NCBI GenBank assembly: GCA_964384825.1
Contig: CAYLMM010000040.1
Coordinates: forward strand, 1 to 25,339
Length of the DNA stretch: 25,339 bases
Source: CAYLMM01 sp964384825
Lineage (GTDB): Bacteria > Krumholzibacteriota > Krumholzibacteriia > LZORAL124-64-63
Reading direction: 5' to 3'
Shown here: one piece after another, positions 1-6,913 of the stretch
Position numbering within the stretch: position 1 is the first letter of the stretch
Layout: every line of letters begins with the position of its first letter
Position numbers and translations under genes: made by a program
Notes under the pieces: model-generated
Told to the model about the DNA's origin: nothing
Databases searched by the model: none
Seen by the model: only the letters and a program-made list of their open reading frames with translations

Positions 1-155
1 GGCACGTCGTCGATGCGGTCGCCCTGGGTCTTGATGATCTCGATCGCGACCTCGAAGCCGCGGGCGGTCAGCAGATCGCGGGTGTGGCGGGCCTGCCACA
101 GCGCGAGATCGCTGCCGCGGGTGCCGATGCGCAGGCTGGACGGATTGCGTTCCAA
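1..155 (-). CDS. hemC: Porphobilinogen deaminase (hydroxymethylbilane synthase), N-terminal part, cut by window edge
   Basis: The minus strand reads from a TTG start at 155 and runs off the left edge, giving about 51 residues. The family's N-terminal signature is clear: LRIGTRGSDLALWQA, then a helix and IIKTQGDRIDD. HemC polymerises four porphobilinogen units into hydroxymethylbilane in cytoplasmic tetrapyrrole synthesis; the catalytic dipyrromethane-binding cysteine would lie outside the window. TTG is chosen because GGGAGGA sits three to four bases upstream, no ATG is in frame nearby, and the signature begins about eight residues in, as is usual. It lies downstream of the response regulator on the same strand but has its own candidate promoter. 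Identity is confident; the exact start is less so. Confidence 0.85.
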   Translation of the reverse strand, partial: MERNPSSLRIGTRGSDLALWQARHTRDLLTARGFEVAIEIIKTQGDRIDDV

Positions 156-197
156 AGGTCCTCCCGGGGTCCGGAGCCGGTGGTGTCGCGGGCCAAC

Positions 198-226
198 ATA
201 ATGCGGAAAGGCGGCCGGGTTGTCAC
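198..226 (-). promoter_or_regulatory. Candidate sigma-70 promoter for hemC
   Basis: On the minus strand GTGACA (221-226) is followed after 17 bases by CATTAT (198-203), about 43 bases before the hemC start. The -35 matches 5 of 6 consensus bases and the -10 matches 4 of 6. It suggests hemC is transcribed separately from the upstream two-component genes. Confidence 0.45.
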
Positions 227-257
227 GCAATCGTCATGACCGGGGGAGACGATTCTC

Positions 258-947
258 CTACTTCACCAGCCGATACCCCGTCCCGTGCACCGTCAGGATG
301 TGCTCCGGGCTGGCCGGGTCGCGTTCGACGAGCTTGCGCAGGCGCAGGATGAAGTTGTCGACCGTGCGGGTGGTGGGGTAGGCGTCGTAGCCCCAGATGC
401 GGTCGAGGATGGTCCGGCGCGGCACCGGGCGGCCGTCGAATTCCGCCAGCAGGCGCAGGATCTGGGCCTCCTTCTCCTTCAGCGGGGTCGAGCCGCGGGG
501 GCCGCGGGCTTCCAGGGCCTTCAGGTCGAGTTCCAGATCCCCGAGCCGCAGGATGTCGGGCGAGGTCCCCGCCAGCAGCCATTCCTCGCGCCGGAAGATG
601 CCCTTGATGCGCGCCAGCAGCTCGCGCAGGTTGAAGGGCTTGGTGATGTAGTCGTCGCCGCCCTCTTCGAGGCCGCGCACGCGGTCGTCCTCGCGGCCGC
701 GGGCGGTCAGGAAAAGCACCGGCACCCGGTCGCCCGCCTCGCGCACCTTGCGGCAGAAGGCGAAGCCGTCCATCCCCGGCAGCATCACGTCCAGCAGGAT
801 CAGATCGACCCCGCCGCGCCGCCAGTAGTGCAGGCCCTCCTCGGCCGATTCGGCGACCACCGGCTCGTAGCCCTCGAGCTCCAGGTTCAGCCGCAGGCCG
901 TCGGCCAGATGGGCGTCGTCCTCCACGACCAGGATGCGCCGTTTCAT
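258..947 (-). CDS. OmpR/PhoB-family response regulator
   Basis: A 229-residue two-component response regulator. Residues 1-120 are a receiver domain with the acidic pair at 10-11, phospho-acceptor Asp53 in LILLDVMLPGMDG, Thr81 and Lys103 in ITKPF. Residues about 130-229 form the winged-helix DNA-binding domain, ending in the typical TVDNFILRLRKLVE and TVHGTGYRLVK segments. It should bind DNA as a phosphorylated dimer. The start is preceded by GAGGAGG, and its ATG overlaps the kinase stop by four bases (ATGA), so the pair is translationally coupled. The target regulon cannot be read from sequence. The window also holds an Na/phosphate transporter with a PhoU-like protein, but they are 6 kb away and a Pho role is not supported. 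Confidence 0.92.
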   Translation of the reverse strand: MKRRILVVEDDAHLADGLRLNLELEGYEPVVAESAEEGLHYWRRGGVDLILLDVMLPGMDGFAFCRKVREAGDRVPVLFLTARGREDDRVRGLEEGGDDYITKPFNLRELLARIKGIFRREEWLLAGTSPDILRLGDLELDLKALEARGPRGSTPLKEKEAQILRLLAEFDGRPVPRRTILDRIWGYDAYPTTRTVDNFILRLRKLVERDPASPEHILTVHGTGYRLVK

Positions 948-2047
948 GCGTCCTCCTCGGCCGCTGCGGGCAGCACGAGCGTGAATGTCGCGCCGCGGCC
1001 GGGCTCGCTGGCGAGCTCGACGCCGCCGCCCAGCAGCTCGGCGTTGCGCTTGACCAGGTACAGGCCCAGTCCCGATCCGGTGGGCGCCGTCCGCAGGCCG
1101 CCGCTTCCGTCTTCGAGCCGGACGAAGCTCTTGAAGATGCGGCGGTGGTCGCGGCGAGGGATGCACGGGCCGCGGTCGGCGACCCAAAGGCGCAGCTTGC
1201 GGCCGTCGCGGGCCAGGCTCACGCTCACCTGCGCCGGCGGCGGCGAGTAGATGACCGCGTTGTGCACGAGGTTGCGCAGGGCGGCGGACAGGGCGTCGCG
1301 GTCGCCGATCATGGCGCATCGGTCGGGCAGATCGATCGTGATCTGCGCGCCCTGGCGGTCGAGGAAGGGCGCCATCCCGGCCAGCACCTCCTCGGCCGTC
1401 TCGCCGACATCGATCCTCTCGCGCCCGACCGAGGGTCGCTCGTCGCGGCTCAGGGCCAGCACGTGCTCGACCATCGACTCCAGGCGGCCCAGATCGTCGA
1501 CCATCGTGCGGTGGATGCGGTCGCGGTCGGCGTCCTTCAGGTCGGTGCGGCCCAGGGTCTCGGTGTAGAGGCGCAGGCTGGCCAGCGGGGTGCGGAATTC
1601 GTGGGCGGCGCCGGCCAGGAACAGCTCGCGGGCCCGCTTGTAGGATCGCTCGCGCCGCATCGCAGCCACCAGGACGGTCATGCCGCCGGCCAGCAGCAGC
1701 AGGAAGAAGGCGCCTTCGCTGGCGATCATCCGGCGGCGGCGGCGGCCCTCGGCGAGGACGGCGGCTTCGGCCTCGGGATCGACATCGGCCACCAGGCCGT
1801 CCCCGGTGCGGCGCAGGATCAGATCGGGGAAGTGCTCGGCCAGCATCTGCTCGGGATTCTCGCGGAACCCGGGCGCCGATTGCAGCAGGTGGGCGGCGTG
1901 GACGCGGTCGGTGGCGAACCTCTGCAGGCGGAAGCGCTCGTACAGGTCGCCCTCGCGCGAGAGGTAGACGGCCCACCACGCCCCCATCGCGACGATCAGC
2001 GTCACCAGCACGATGTAGATCCAGATCAGTCTGTCCCTGATGATCAT
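944..2047 (-). CDS. Membrane sensor histidine kinase
   Basis: A 367-residue inner-membrane kinase paired with the response regulator it overlaps. Residues about 8-29 form the first membrane segment, 30-110 a short periplasmic sensor region rich in charged residues, and 112-130 the second membrane segment. The HisKA domain carries His149 in AGAAHEFRTPL. The ATPase domain has an N box (NLVHNAV, 259-265), a G1-like box (ADRGPCIP, 290-297) and a G2 box (GSGLGLYLV, 324-332). G1 is unusual because the second glycine of DxGxG is replaced by Cys. The chosen ATG at 2047 puts the membrane helix at the N-terminus and has GAAGGA upstream; the frame stays open 24 codons further. The signal sensed is unknown. 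Confidence 0.9.
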   Translation of the reverse strand: MIIRDRLIWIYIVLVTLIVAMGAWWAVYLSREGDLYERFRLQRFATDRVHAAHLLQSAPGFRENPEQMLAEHFPDLILRRTGDGLVADVDPEAEAAVLAEGRRRRRMIASEGAFFLLLLAGGMTVLVAAMRRERSYKRARELFLAGAAHEFRTPLASLRLYTETLGRTDLKDADRDRIHRTMVDDLGRLESMVEHVLALSRDERPSVGRERIDVGETAEEVLAGMAPFLDRQGAQITIDLPDRCAMIGDRDALSAALRNLVHNAVIYSPPPAQVSVSLARDGRKLRLWVADRGPCIPRRDHRRIFKSFVRLEDGSGGLRTAPTGSGLGLYLVKRNAELLGGGVELASEPGRGATFTLVLPAAAEEDA

Positions 2048-2090
2048 CCCGGTCCTTCCCGGCGGCCCGACGCGTCCGCCTCGAAGGCAA

Positions 2091-2099
2091 TATATACCA
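2091..2099 (-). promoter_or_regulatory. Candidate extended -10 promoter for the kinase/regulator operon
   Basis: The minus strand shows TGG followed directly by TATATA, an extended -10, about 44 bases before the kinase ATG. No good -35 is visible, which is common for extended -10 promoters. Confidence 0.4.
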
Positions 2100-2137
2100 G
2101 TCCGTAACCGGAAAGGCATCCCCGAGCCTCATCCATA

Positions 2138-2146
2138 TGCTATGAT
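2138..2146 (+). promoter_or_regulatory. Candidate extended -10 promoter for the zinc-ribbon/DUF2007 gene
   Basis: TGC followed by TATGAT lies 40 bases before the ATG at 2186. It is divergent from the kinase promoter about 45 bases away. No clear -35 is visible. Confidence 0.4.
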
Positions 2147-2185
2147 GCGCCCGTCCGACCCCGCCCCGCACACAGGAGGTGGAGT

Positions 2186-2548
2186 ATGTTCTGTCCCGAA
2201 TGCCGCCGCGAATTCCCCGCCGACGCCGTGACCTGCCCGGATTGCGGTGCGATCCTGGTCGAAGCCCTCGCCGGAGACGCCGAATCGGGCGACGCCTCGG
2301 ACATGGTGTCGATCCTCCGGACCGAGGACGCCGGCCGGATGACCCTCGCGCGCTCGCTGCTGGAGGCGGCCCGCATCCCCTACGTCGCTCGCAGCGACGG
2401 TCGGAGGGATCTGTTCAAGTACGGCCGCCAGGACATCTCGTCGCACGGCGTGGTCGGCGGCGTGACCTTCCTGGTTCCGCGCGAGGATTCCGCTTCCGCC
2501 CGCATCCTGCTCGCGGACATGCTCGAGACCGCCGCCGGCGAGGCCTGA
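2186..2548 (+). CDS. Zinc-ribbon and DUF2007-type putative signal-transducing protein
   Basis: A 120-residue cytoplasmic protein. Residues 1-22 hold two CxxC knuckles (MFCPEC and CPDCGA), a zinc ribbon. Residues about 40-117 resemble DUF2007, a small alpha/beta domain found in many bacteria and annotated as possibly signal transducing: VSILRTEDAGRMTLARSLLEAA, a strand near PYVARSD, then a return strand FLVPREDSASARILLADML. AGGAGGT five bases before the ATG fixes the start. It stands alone with its own promoter and a terminator-like hairpin downstream. No catalytic residues are evident and the ligand or partner is unknown. The zinc ribbon is certain; the DUF2007 assignment is from family memory. 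Confidence 0.8.
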   Translation: MFCPECRREFPADAVTCPDCGAILVEALAGDAESGDASDMVSILRTEDAGRMTLARSLLEAARIPYVARSDGRRDLFKYGRQDISSHGVVGGVTFLVPREDSASARILLADMLETAAGEA

Positions 2549-2569
2549 GCCGCGCCGACTCCGCCCGTT

Positions 2570-2604
2570 GACGCCCGGAGGCTGCGCCGTGACCTCCGGG
2601 CGTC
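2570..2604 (+). terminator. Strong hairpin after the DUF2007 gene
   Basis: A perfect 12-bp stem (2570-2581 pairing with 2593-2604) with an 11-base loop, 22 bases after the stop codon. The tail is only weakly T-rich (GCCGTATTTGC), so it is a plausible but not classical intrinsic terminator. It separates the DUF2007 gene from the peptide cassette. Confidence 0.55.
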
Positions 2605-2763
2605 GCCGTATTTGCATCCCCGATTCCGCCGTCGTCGTTTCCCGCCCGCAGATCCCCGTTCGGCCGCTTTCGCCGAGGGTGCGGCGCCCGGCATCGCCCT
2701 TGCAGTCGCATCGGCGACGACGGCTCGAGGGGCGGGCCGCGGATTCGGGAGAGGGGGTGAATC

Positions 2764-2961
2764 ATGGATCAGAATCGTTGGGGCGATGTGGAGCCGACCC
2801 TGGCGCAGCTGGGTGTCGAGGAGGTCCGCGAGAGGCTCGAGGTGACGCCGCTGCTGGCGACCGGCGGCGGCGAACAGGGCGTCGACGGCTGCGACTGCCA
2901 TTGCGACTGCAGCATTCCCAAACCGACGCCGGTGCAGGACTACGACCGTCTGTTCCGCTAG
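2764..2961 (+). CDS. Putative RiPP precursor peptide with a CDCHCDC core
   Basis: A 65-residue peptide that I do not recognise as a named family. Residues 1-42 look like a leader: a charged amphipathic stretch (LAQLGVEEVRERLEV, 13-27), then PLLATGGGEQG. Residues 43-49 are CDCHCDC, with Cys at 43, 45, 47 and 49 separated by Asp, His and Asp. A 16-residue tail with prolines follows (SIPKPTPVQDYDRLFR). There is no signal peptide or membrane segment. A GAGGGGGTGA ribosome site precedes the ATG. The next two genes, on the same strand, are an acyltransferase homologue and an M50 protease, and a hairpin separates them from this gene. Leader-plus-core layout and neighbours suggest a ribosomally made, modified peptide. 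A small metal-binding protein is the main alternative. Confidence 0.65.
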   Translation: MDQNRWGDVEPTLAQLGVEEVRERLEVTPLLATGGGEQGVDGCDCHCDCSIPKPTPVQDYDRLFR

Positions 2962-2968
2962 GTGGGCC

Positions 2969-2993
2969 GGCCCGGGGCCTCGCGCCCCGGGCC
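2969..2993 (+). terminator. GC-rich hairpin between the precursor gene and its downstream enzymes
   Basis: A perfect 10-bp G/C stem (2969-2978 with 2984-2993) and a 5-base loop, starting eight bases after the precursor stop codon. It lacks a T tract. At this position it could act as a partial terminator or a 3' stabiliser, giving more precursor mRNA than enzyme mRNA, as seen in many RiPP operons. That role is inference. Confidence 0.5.
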
Positions 2994-3033
2994 CAGCGGC
3001 GCGGATATCGACCGCGGCCGGAAAAGGAGGACC

Positions 3034-4221
3034 ATGATCCGTTCCGAAGGACGGGGCGAGGCCGGAGCGGGGCGCATCAATCGATGGGAACTGTGGAATC
3101 TGAGGGCGCTCTTTCCCGAGGCCGACGAGCCGGCGCGGGTCGAGCTGTGTCTGAAGCGCAGGGAGATCGACAGGATCGCGGCCGAAGTCTATGCGCGGGA
3201 TCCGGTCGAGAACGGGCGCCTGATCGACGACGCGGCGGAGTTCCTGCGCCGCAACCCGGGACTGCGCCGGGGGCTGGTGGCCTCGATGCACGTCGGGCCC
3301 TACCACCTGTTGCCGGCGCCCTACATGAAGCTGGGTTTGAACCCGGCGGTGGTGCTCGACCGGCGCGCCCTGGAGGAATTGCGCCCCCAGGCCGAGCGCT
3401 ACGCCCGGAAACTCGAGTTGCCCGGGCGGATCGAATGGATCTGCACCGACGAGCCCGCCGGCGTCCGGCGCCTGCTGCGCCGGCTGGGCGAGGAAAGCCC
3501 GGTGCTGGTCTACCTCGACGGCAACGGCGGCGGCGGCGGGATGGCCGCCACCCGGGAGAAGGGGATGCGCTACGCGCTGCCGGGACGGATCATCCGGCTG
3601 CAGACCGGCCTGGCGAAGTTGATCCTGCGAGCCCGCTGTCCGGTGCACGGGGTGGTCGCGCGCTGGCGGCCGGACGGCTCGATCGACTGGCGGGCCACGC
3701 CGCGCTGGGCCTGGGCCGCCGGCATCACGCCGGAACAGGCGACGCGCCGGCTCTACGACTGGGGTTTCGCCGCGGTCCGGGCGGTCCCCGAGCAATGGTC
3801 GTTCTGGACGATGCTCGACGCCTCGAGCGAATGCTTCCGCCGCGACCGGCTGGCGGCCGAACCCGAGGCCGTCCGCCGCGAACGCTGCGCCCGGTTCGGC
3901 CGGTTGCTGGACGAGGCCGGCGCGGCGGTCCGGATCCGGCTGGCCGCCGCGGTGGAGGTCTGGGAGGGCGACATCCTGGCCGACGTCTCCGGGCAGCGTT
4001 TCTGGTCGGCCGAGGGATTGCGGGACCGGGATCTCGAATCCCTGCGCTGGGGCGCCACCCCGACGGTGGAATCGTTGAAACGGAGCCTGGGCGAGGATTG
4101 GGTCGGGTTCCATCTGATGCGGCTGTACGTGCTGGGCCTGATCAGGATCGAGGGGGAGTCCGAAACCCCGGCGGTCGGCTCGCCGGACTCCGGTCTCCCG
4201 GCCTCCCGGGCGGCGGGATGA
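3034..4221 (+). CDS. LpxL-like acyltransferase homologue with a C-terminal winged-helix-like tail (candidate peptide-modifying enzyme)
   Basis: A 395-residue protein. Residues about 78-260 match the layout of the lysophospholipid/lipid A acyltransferase (LpxL/HtrB) superfamily: VASMHVGPYH at 82-91 in the catalytic HX4(D/E) position, LVYLDGNGGGGG at 158-169, PVHGVVARW near 203-211, and a PEQW motif at 252-255. The usual acidic residue of HX4(D/E) is His91 here, so chemistry may differ or be lost. There is no N-terminal membrane helix, unlike LpxL. Residues about 300-374 (strands, then TVESLKRSLGEDW and YVLGLIRIEGE) look like a PqqD/RRE-type winged helix, a fold that binds RiPP leaders. ATG 3034 is chosen for AAAAGGAGG just upstream; a GTG at 2962 lacks one. 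The stop overlaps the next start (ATGA). Peptide acylation is inference. Confidence 0.65.
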   Translation: MIRSEGRGEAGAGRINRWELWNLRALFPEADEPARVELCLKRREIDRIAAEVYARDPVENGRLIDDAAEFLRRNPGLRRGLVASMHVGPYHLLPAPYMKLGLNPAVVLDRRALEELRPQAERYARKLELPGRIEWICTDEPAGVRRLLRRLGEESPVLVYLDGNGGGGGMAATREKGMRYALPGRIIRLQTGLAKLILRARCPVHGVVARWRPDGSIDWRATPRWAWAAGITPEQATRRLYDWGFAAVRAVPEQWSFWTMLDASSECFRRDRLAAEPEAVRRERCARFGRLLDEAGAAVRIRLAAAVEVWEGDILADVSGQRFWSAEGLRDRDLESLRWGATPTVESLKRSLGEDWVGFHLMRLYVLGLIRIEGESETPAVGSPDSGLPASRAAG

Positions 4222-5360
4222 TCGCCGGCGCGGACCGGCGTTTCGATCTCGAGCCCCATCGGGCCGGACCGTGGCTGCTGACAGTCGGCGGGCGCAGCTA
4301 CGCCGTGCCCGCCGAACTGGCGCGGCGGTTGGTGCCGCTGCGGGGCGTGGTGCCGGATCGGGCGCGTTTCGGCGCGATCCTGGCCGAAGGATCCGACGGG
4401 GCGCCGAACCGCGAGCAGGCCGATGCCCTGTTCGAATTGATCCGCGGCGGCGGCGAAAGCGAGGCGGATCCCGGCCGCCGCCAACGTCCCCGCCGTCGCC
4501 GGGGGCCCTGGCCGCGACTGACGCTGGTTCCGGCAGCCGTGGTGCGCAGGATCGCCGACCGCCTGGTCCGGCTCGCAGGCTGGCGGGGGCTGGCGGCCCA
4601 GGCCCTGTTCGGGATGGCCGGCTACGTCGCGGGCGCGGTGATTCCGGGGCCGGCGATCGTCGTGGACCGCGGCCCGCCCTGGGCGCAGGTCTGGTTCTGG
4701 GGAGTGGCTCTTTTGCTGGCGACCGCTCTCTGGCACGAGCTGGGACACGCCGCGGCCCTGGCCAGGGCCGGTTATCGGCCGGGCCGGATCGGAGGCGGGC
4801 TGCTGGTCGTGGTGCCGGTCCTGTGGTGCGACGTGTCGACCGTTTCGCTGCTCGGGCGCATCGACCGGCTGCGGGTCGATCTGGCCGGAGTCTGCTGGCA
4901 GCTCGGGCTGGGCGGCGCCCTGTCCGCCGCGGCCAAGATCGGCGAGGCGGCGGTTCCGGTCGCGGTTTGGCCCCGGGCCGCGCAACTCGCCGCCGCCGGG
5001 GTCCTGGCTTCGTGCCTCTGGAGCGCGATCCCGTTTCTGCGCACCGACGGGTCGTGGCTGCTGCGCGATGCGCTGGGCGTGGATGATCTCGAAGCGCCCG
5101 CTCCGGCGGCCGCCGGTCCGAAGACGCGGATGGCCCTGGCAGGATACCGCGCGGCGAACCTGCTGTTTCTGGGCGCGGTCGCGGTGTGGCTGCCGCTGCG
5201 TCTGGGCGCGGCGCTCTGGCCGGGAACCGCCGACCGGCCGGTGCTGCGGGCGTCGCTGGCCGCCGTCTGGGCGGTCGTCATGGCCTTCGTCTGGCGCAAC
5301 GCGATCCGGCGGGGAACGCGGCTGGCGCGGGCGGCGCGGGCGGATCTCGGCGCGCGTTGA
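4218..5360 (+). CDS. M50-family membrane zinc metalloprotease, SkfC-like, with an N-terminal domain
   Basis: A 380-residue integral membrane protein. Residues 1-78 form a soluble domain (WLLTVGGRSYAVPAEL, then helices ending ALFELI) that could be a small winged helix. An Arg-rich linker follows (87-100), then about six hydrophobic segments. Zinc ligands appear in HELGH (173-177), and Asp277 in IPFLRTDGSWLL is the expected third ligand, matching the NPxxxxDGYYxLxD motif of peptide zinc metalloproteases such as SkfC and YydH. Those relatives process or export modified peptides. ATGA overlap with the acyltransferase homologue indicates coupled translation, so it probably cuts or exports the neighbouring peptide. 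No ABC exporter or C39 peptidase is nearby. Protease family is confident; substrate is inferred. Confidence 0.75.
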   Translation: MIAGADRRFDLEPHRAGPWLLTVGGRSYAVPAELARRLVPLRGVVPDRARFGAILAEGSDGAPNREQADALFELIRGGGESEADPGRRQRPRRRRGPWPRLTLVPAAVVRRIADRLVRLAGWRGLAAQALFGMAGYVAGAVIPGPAIVVDRGPPWAQVWFWGVALLLATALWHELGHAAALARAGYRPGRIGGGLLVVVPVLWCDVSTVSLLGRIDRLRVDLAGVCWQLGLGGALSAAAKIGEAAVPVAVWPRAAQLAAAGVLASCLWSAIPFLRTDGSWLLRDALGVDDLEAPAPAAAGPKTRMALAGYRAANLLFLGAVAVWLPLRLGAALWPGTADRPVLRASLAAVWAVVMAFVWRNAIRRGTRLARAARADLGAR

Positions 5361-5386
5361 CCTGTGGCCGGGGGCGGTGATATCCT
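5357..5386 (+). promoter_or_regulatory. Candidate promoter for the glycosyltransferase gene
   Basis: TTGACC (5357-5362, overlapping the protease stop codon) is followed after 18 bases by TATCCT (5381-5386), which is preceded by TGA to form an extended -10. It suggests the next gene is transcribed on its own and is not part of the peptide cassette. Confidence 0.45.
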
Positions 5387-5446
5387 CCCGCGCGGAGGAA
5401 CTCTCCTGGTCCGTTCTCGCCCTCGTCGCCGACCGGGATCATCGCC

Positions 5447-6913
5447 GTGGGCATGCCGAGAAATTCTCGGAAATTCCGATTCCCGGACGGGGCCGTCCTG
5501 GCTCTCGGGCTGGCGATCCTGTTGCCGGTCTTCTACCGCCCGGTCCTGGATCAGTTCTTCCATCACGACGATTTCGTGTTCCTCGAGCGGTCCCGGGTCC
5601 GTTCGATCGCCGAGGCGCCGCGGTTGCTGACTGTCGAGCGCAACCTCCGGGGCCTGGTCGAGAAGACCCACTCCTACCGTCCTCTCTCGACCAACGTCTA
5701 CTTCGGTGTCCTGCGGGGCATCTTCGGGCTGCGGCCGACGGCGTTCCATCTCGCCAACCTGGTTCTGCTGTTGGTCGCGGCCCTGTTTCTGCGGCGGTTC
5801 TTGGTTCTGGACGGCGTCGAATCGGCGGCCGCGGCCGTCGCGGCGACGATCTTCGCGGTCGGATTGCCGGCGCGCGACGCCCAGCTGTGGATCGCCTGTT
5901 GCCAGGAGTTGATGGCGGTCGCCCTTCTGCTCGGAGCCCTGGTGCTGCACGCGAAGGCCCGCGGCCGCGGCGGCCGTTGGAGCGTCGCGGCCGCGGCGAT
6001 GTTCATGGCCGCGGTGCTGGCCAAGGAAACGGCCATCGTCCTGCCCGCGCTGGTGCTGTTCCACGAGATGATCGTGCGCCGGGAGGGTCCGCGGCGATCC
6101 CTGGCCGCGGCCGCGCCCTACACGATGATCGCGGCGGTCTATCTGGTCTGGCGCCTGGCGGTCATTCCGCTCGCGGCCGAGGGCCCCTACGTTCTGGCCT
6201 TCGGAGGTTTCTGGCTGGAGCATCTGGCCCGCTACGGAGCCGAGAGCGCGGCGGCGCTGGGGCTGGGCGGGTCCTGGCCCGGCTGGACGGTCGGCGGGAT
6301 GGCGGCGGTCGCGCTTTTCGTCCGGGCCGAGAGCTCCGCCCGCCGGATCTGCGTCTGGGGAATCCTCTGGTGGATGATCGCGCTGCTGCCGGTGATGCCG
6401 CTGCGCAATCACGCCGAGACCTACTACCTGCTGATGCCGGGGGCGGGATTGCTGATCGCGGCGGCCGCTCTGGTCGGCGGCGTCCTGCGGCGGATCCTGT
6501 CCGGCCTTCTGCGGCGGGGGATCGTGCTGGCCGTGTTGATCGCCTTCATCGCGCCGGCGTCGCTCGCCTTCAGGGCCGAGGCCGAGCCGCGGGGCCGCCA
6601 CACCCGGACGGCGGAATCGATCGTCCGGCAGCTTCTGGACAAGGCGCCCTCGCCCGAGCCGCACACGCGCTTCCTCCTGCGCCTGCCGCGCCGGTTCGCG
6701 GCCGGGCGCTTCCTCAAGGACCGCGGCGCGGTGCTGAGGGTCTTCTACGACGACCCGACGGTCAGCGCGGCGGCTCTCGCGCCGCGGAGCCCGGACATCC
6801 TCGAGCACGAACGGTCCGGCGCAGTGCGCATCTTCGAGTTGCTGCGCTCGGGAGAACTGGTCGAGAGGATCGATCGGCGGCCGGCCCCCCGGGCGGAGCC
6901 GGCCGGTTCCTAG
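5447..6913 (+). CDS. GT-C-type membrane glycosyltransferase (GT39/TMTC-like)
   Basis: A 488-residue polytopic membrane protein with about ten hydrophobic segments. After the first helix comes HHDDFVF (39-45), the acidic pair of GT-C enzymes that use polyprenyl-phosphate sugars. Next is SYRPLSTNVYFG (77-88), then GLRPTAFHLANLVL, a pattern shared with the PMT/TMTC (DUF1736) group. A hydrophilic C-terminal region of about 100 residues follows the last helix. The likely role is transfer of a sugar to protein or glycan on the periplasmic side. The start is uncertain: GTG 5447 has GGGA at good spacing, ATG 5453 lies two codons later, and neither has a strong ribosome site. Its stop codon shares a CTAG with the convergent phoU-like gene. 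Donor and acceptor are unknown. Confidence 0.7.
   Translation: MGMPRNSRKFRFPDGAVLALGLAILLPVFYRPVLDQFFHHDDFVFLERSRVRSIAEAPRLLTVERNLRGLVEKTHSYRPLSTNVYFGVLRGIFGLRPTAFHLANLVLLLVAALFLRRFLVLDGVESAAAAVAATIFAVGLPARDAQLWIACCQELMAVALLLGALVLHAKARGRGGRWSVAAAAMFMAAVLAKETAIVLPALVLFHEMIVRREGPRRSLAAAAPYTMIAAVYLVWRLAVIPLAAEGPYVLAFGGFWLEHLARYGAESAAALGLGGSWPGWTVGGMAAVALFVRAESSARRICVWGILWWMIALLPVMPLRNHAETYYLLMPGAGLLIAAAALVGGVLRRILSGLLRRGIVLAVLIAFIAPASLAFRAEAEPRGRHTRTAESIVRQLLDKAPSPEPHTRFLLRLPRRFAAGRFLKDRGAVLRVFYDDPTVSAAALAPRSPDILEHERSGAVRIFELLRSGELVERIDRRPAPRAEPAGS

Noticed and set aside
258..2171. A 637-codon frame that would join upstream sequence to the response regulator
   Set aside because: The upstream half is low-complexity Arg/Pro sequence antisense-shifted to the kinase; the receiver domain starts at 947 with its own ribosome site.
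2764..2961. A double-glycine bacteriocin reading of the peptide, with cleavage at ATGGG
   Set aside because: No C39 peptidase/ABC exporter is nearby and three glycines in a row make the site ambiguous; the M50 protease is the better candidate for processing.
2962..3033. GTG at 2962 as an earlier start for the acyltransferase homologue
   Set aside because: It falls directly after the precursor stop, has no ribosome site, and would translate through the hairpin; AAAAGGAGG sits just before ATG 3034.
4734..4750. A TGGCACGAG stretch resembling the -24 box of a sigma-54 promoter
   Set aside because: No TTGC-type -12 box at the required spacing, and it lies inside the protease gene where it encodes the HELGH motif.
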